Shown here: in pieces, positions 43,272-44,668 of the stretch
Layout of the letters: each line of letters opens with the position of its first letter
How positions within the stretch are numbered: position 1 is the stretch's first letter
Assembly: GCF_039962115.1 (NCBI RefSeq)
Contig: NZ_JAMPKJ010000049.1
Span: 1-44,668 of the forward strand
DNA length: 44,668 bases
Source of the DNA: Funiculus sociatus GB2-C1
GTDB taxonomy: Bacteria; Cyanobacteriota; Cyanobacteriia; Cyanobacteriales; FACHB-T130
Reading direction: 5' to 3'
Position numbers and translations under genes: made by a program
The notes under the pieces: model-generated
The model's database searches: none
What the model was told of the DNA's origin: nothing
Seen by the model: the letters and a program-made list of their open reading frames with translations, nothing else

Positions 43272-43313
43272 GTAAAACGCCAGTTCCTCCTGTAAGCGGA
43301 ACTGGCGTTTTAC
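43272..43313. terminator. Perfect 16-bp hairpin between yqeG-type gene and proB
   Basis: GTAAAACGCCAGTTCC (43272-43287) pairs exactly with GGAACTGGCGTTTTAC (43298-43313) across ten bases. The right arm includes TTTT. It probably ends the upstream transcript, so proB may need its own promoter. Confidence 0.55.
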
Positions 43314-43324
43314 AATTTTCGATA

Positions 43325-43359
43325 GGGAATGGGGAATGGGGAATTGGGAATTGGGAATT
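43325..43359 (+). repeat. GGGAATK heptamer array
   Basis: Five exact seven-base units (GGGAATG twice, then GGGAATT three times). The G-rich strand can pair in part with the C-rich array 35 bases downstream. Confidence 0.75.
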
Positions 43360-43392
43360 GCAAGGAATCTTACCCAGTCCCCACCCCCTAGT

Positions 43393-43441
43393 CCCCAGCC
43401 CCCAGCCCCCAGCCCCCAGCCCCCAGTCCCCAGCCCCCAGT
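43393..43441 (+). repeat. CCCCAGY heptamer array running into the proB start codon
   Basis: Seven seven-base units (CCCCAGC, one CCCCAGT inside, last CCCCAGT). The final GT is part of the GTG start codon at 43440. Degenerate units extend left to about 43373. Confidence 0.75.
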
Positions 43442-44549
43442 GTCTCAAACCGTTGTTGTAAAAATTGGTACTTCCAGCCTGACATCGCCAGAAACAGGTA
43501 ATCTGGCACTTTCCACGATAGCCTCCTTAGTAGAAAGCCTCACGGAGTTGCGGCGGCAAGGTAATAACGTAGTGCTGGTATCTTCCGGTGCCGTGGGAGT
43601 TGGTTGCGCTAGATTGGGACTACGCGATCGCCCCCGGACGCTGGCACTAAAACAAGCTGTAGCAGCGGTAGGTCAGGGACGGTTGATGCGCGTTTACGAT
43701 GATTTATTTACCACCTTGCAACAACCCATAGCCCAAGTTCTCCTCACCCGCAGTACCTTTAGAGAACGCACGGCGTATATTAACGCCTCCAATACCTTTC
43801 GGGAACTGCTGCGGCTGGGCGTGATTCCCGTGGTGAACGAGAATGACACCGTAGCAGTAGATGAACTGAAATTTGGGGATAACGATACCCTTTCAGCCTT
43901 AGTAGCCAGCTTGATAGAAGCAGATTGGCTGTTTTTAATGACCGATGTAGATCGACTTTACTCTGCCGATCCGCGCCAAGTCCCGGACGCGCAGCCGATA
44001 ACTCTGGTGAACCACATTGATGAGTTAGAAGAATTACAAGTGCAAACAGGCGATCGCGGTTCTGCGTGGGGTACTGGTGGCATGGTTACAAAAATTACTG
44101 CTGCCCGGATTGCCACCAGCGCAGGCGTGCGGACAGTAATTACAGAAGGACGATTTCCCGGTAACATCCAGAAAATTTTGCAGGGAGAACCCATCGGCAC
44201 CCAGTTTGAACCCCGCGACACAGCGGGGAATGCCCGGAAGCGCTGGATAGCTCATGGTTTGATTCCATCTGGCAAACTGATGCTAGATGAGGGAGCGATC
44301 GCGGCAATTTCGCAAGCCGGAAAATCTCTCTTAGCTGCTGGCATTACCGCAGTCGAAGGAGACTTCCAGGCATCAGATGCCGTAAAGCTGTGCGACCAAC
44401 AAGGGCGGGAAATCGCCAGAGGGCTTGTGAACTACAGCAGCGACGAGCTACAGATGGTTCGCGGACACCGCTCCGAAGAAATTCCCACCATCTTAGGCTA
44501 CACCGGAGCCGAAACCGTCATCCATCGAGATAATCTCGTCATTAGTTAG
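43440..44549 (+). CDS. proB: Glutamate 5-kinase
   Basis: This enzyme phosphorylates glutamate in the first step of proline synthesis. It has 369 residues, with an amino-acid-kinase domain ([62 protein letters not shown]) and a C-terminal PUA domain (from about 275, [11 protein letters not shown]). It is complete. It starts at GTG, immediately after a C-rich heptamer array and with no Shine-Dalgarno sequence, so initiation may be weak or leaderless. Confidence 0.96.
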   Translation: MSQTVVVKIGTSSLTSPETGNLALSTIASLVESLTELRRQGNNVVLVSSGAVGVGCARLGLRDRPRTLALKQAVAAVGQGRLMRVYDDLFTTLQQPIAQVLLTRSTFRERTAYINASNTFRELLRLGVIPVVNENDTVAVDELKFGDNDTLSALVASLIEADWLFLMTDVDRLYSADPRQVPDAQPITLVNHIDELEELQVQTGDRGSAWGTGGMVTKITAARIATSAGVRTVITEGRFPGNIQKILQGEPIGTQFEPRDTAGNARKRWIAHGLIPSGKLMLDEGAIAAISQAGKSLLAAGITAVEGDFQASDAVKLCDQQGREIARGLVNYSSDELQMVRGHRSEEIPTILGYTGAETVIHRDNLVIS

Positions 44550-44668
44550 GGCTTGCTGAATAAATAATGGAAGACCCAGAGAAGGCTTGATTAGTGATTC
44601 AAGCCGACAATAATATAAGTTTTTGTTTTTCCTCATTTATCGAGCCATAGCTTTTGATGATGGACAGA
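44550..44668. other. Window end: possible start of an insertion sequence
   Basis: GGGCTTGCTGAATAAATA, 1 base after the proB stop, resembles the terminal repeats of some cyanobacterial insertion sequences. A GGCTTGA/TCAAGCC hairpin (44584-44605) follows, and an ATG ATG GAC AGA reaches the window edge. It could equally be the proB terminator region. Confidence 0.25.

Noticed and set aside
43325-43441. CRISPR-like appearance of the repeat arrays
   Set aside because: Units are seven bases with no spacers, unlike CRISPR repeats, and no cas gene is present.
43184-43509. Frames encoding glycine/tryptophan- or proline/serine-rich repeats before proB
   Set aside because: They translate the heptamer arrays; the repeated residues reflect seven-base DNA units in successive frames.

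Overview
The window is chromosomal DNA from a cyanobacterium, most likely filamentous. The evidence is the very frequent HIP1 octamer (GCGATCGC) in genes and spacers, plus typical genes: a high-light-inducible protein, Ycf66, CofG (deazaflavin), glutamate-1-semialdehyde aminomutase, sucrose-phosphate phosphatase, DUF3727, and heptameric short tandem repeats. No heterocyst or photosystem gene is present, so the order cannot be fixed. There are no rRNA genes, CRISPR arrays or complete insertion sequences; one tRNA-Val(GAC) is present.

Layout. 1-6.3 kb is a signalling and accessory block: a PD-(D/E)XK-like protein, a Ser/Thr kinase-NACHT-membrane fusion, a HAMP adenylate cyclase and a possible transglutaminase-like protein. 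6.3-9.5 kb is mainly housekeeping: a molybdopterin-fold lipoprotein, pheS and surE. 9.5-10.2 kb is gene-poor, with a perfect LexA-type box and a MITE. 10.2-13.8 kb is an envelope cluster: a small anchored protein, a small lipoprotein-like protein, an M23 peptidase and a second lipoprotein. 13.9-18.5 kb on the minus strand holds hflX, two TPR genes, a small membrane protein and a MazF-type toxin gene that overlaps the larger TPR gene. 18.5-25.7 kb has cofG, a PlsY-PEP synthase-like fusion, ycf66, a Uma2 protein, a pentapeptide protein and a DCC protein. 25.9-31.8 kb has small genes, the tRNA, a DprA-like protein, MAPEG, yajQ, DUF202, hemL, a ChaB remnant and hisIE. 31.9-36 kb has a secreted orphan, an MFS transporter, an hli gene with a perfect HLR1 element, spp and ruvA. 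36.2-40.4 kb holds two paralogous GH13/CBM48 glucan-active enzymes. 40.6-44.5 kb is DUF3727-mltG-yqeG-proB.

The strongest candidate for something new is the toxin-antitoxin-like locus at 16.7-18.5 kb. A 483-residue TPR protein ends in two tandem copies of a motif resembling a MazF-antitoxin tail, and the toxin start codon lies inside its last codons. Other points of note are the kinase-NACHT fusion, an hflX whose conserved N-terminus has no canonical start codon, heptamer arrays that run up to or into the start codons of yqeG and proB, and several mobile or extragenic repeat families.
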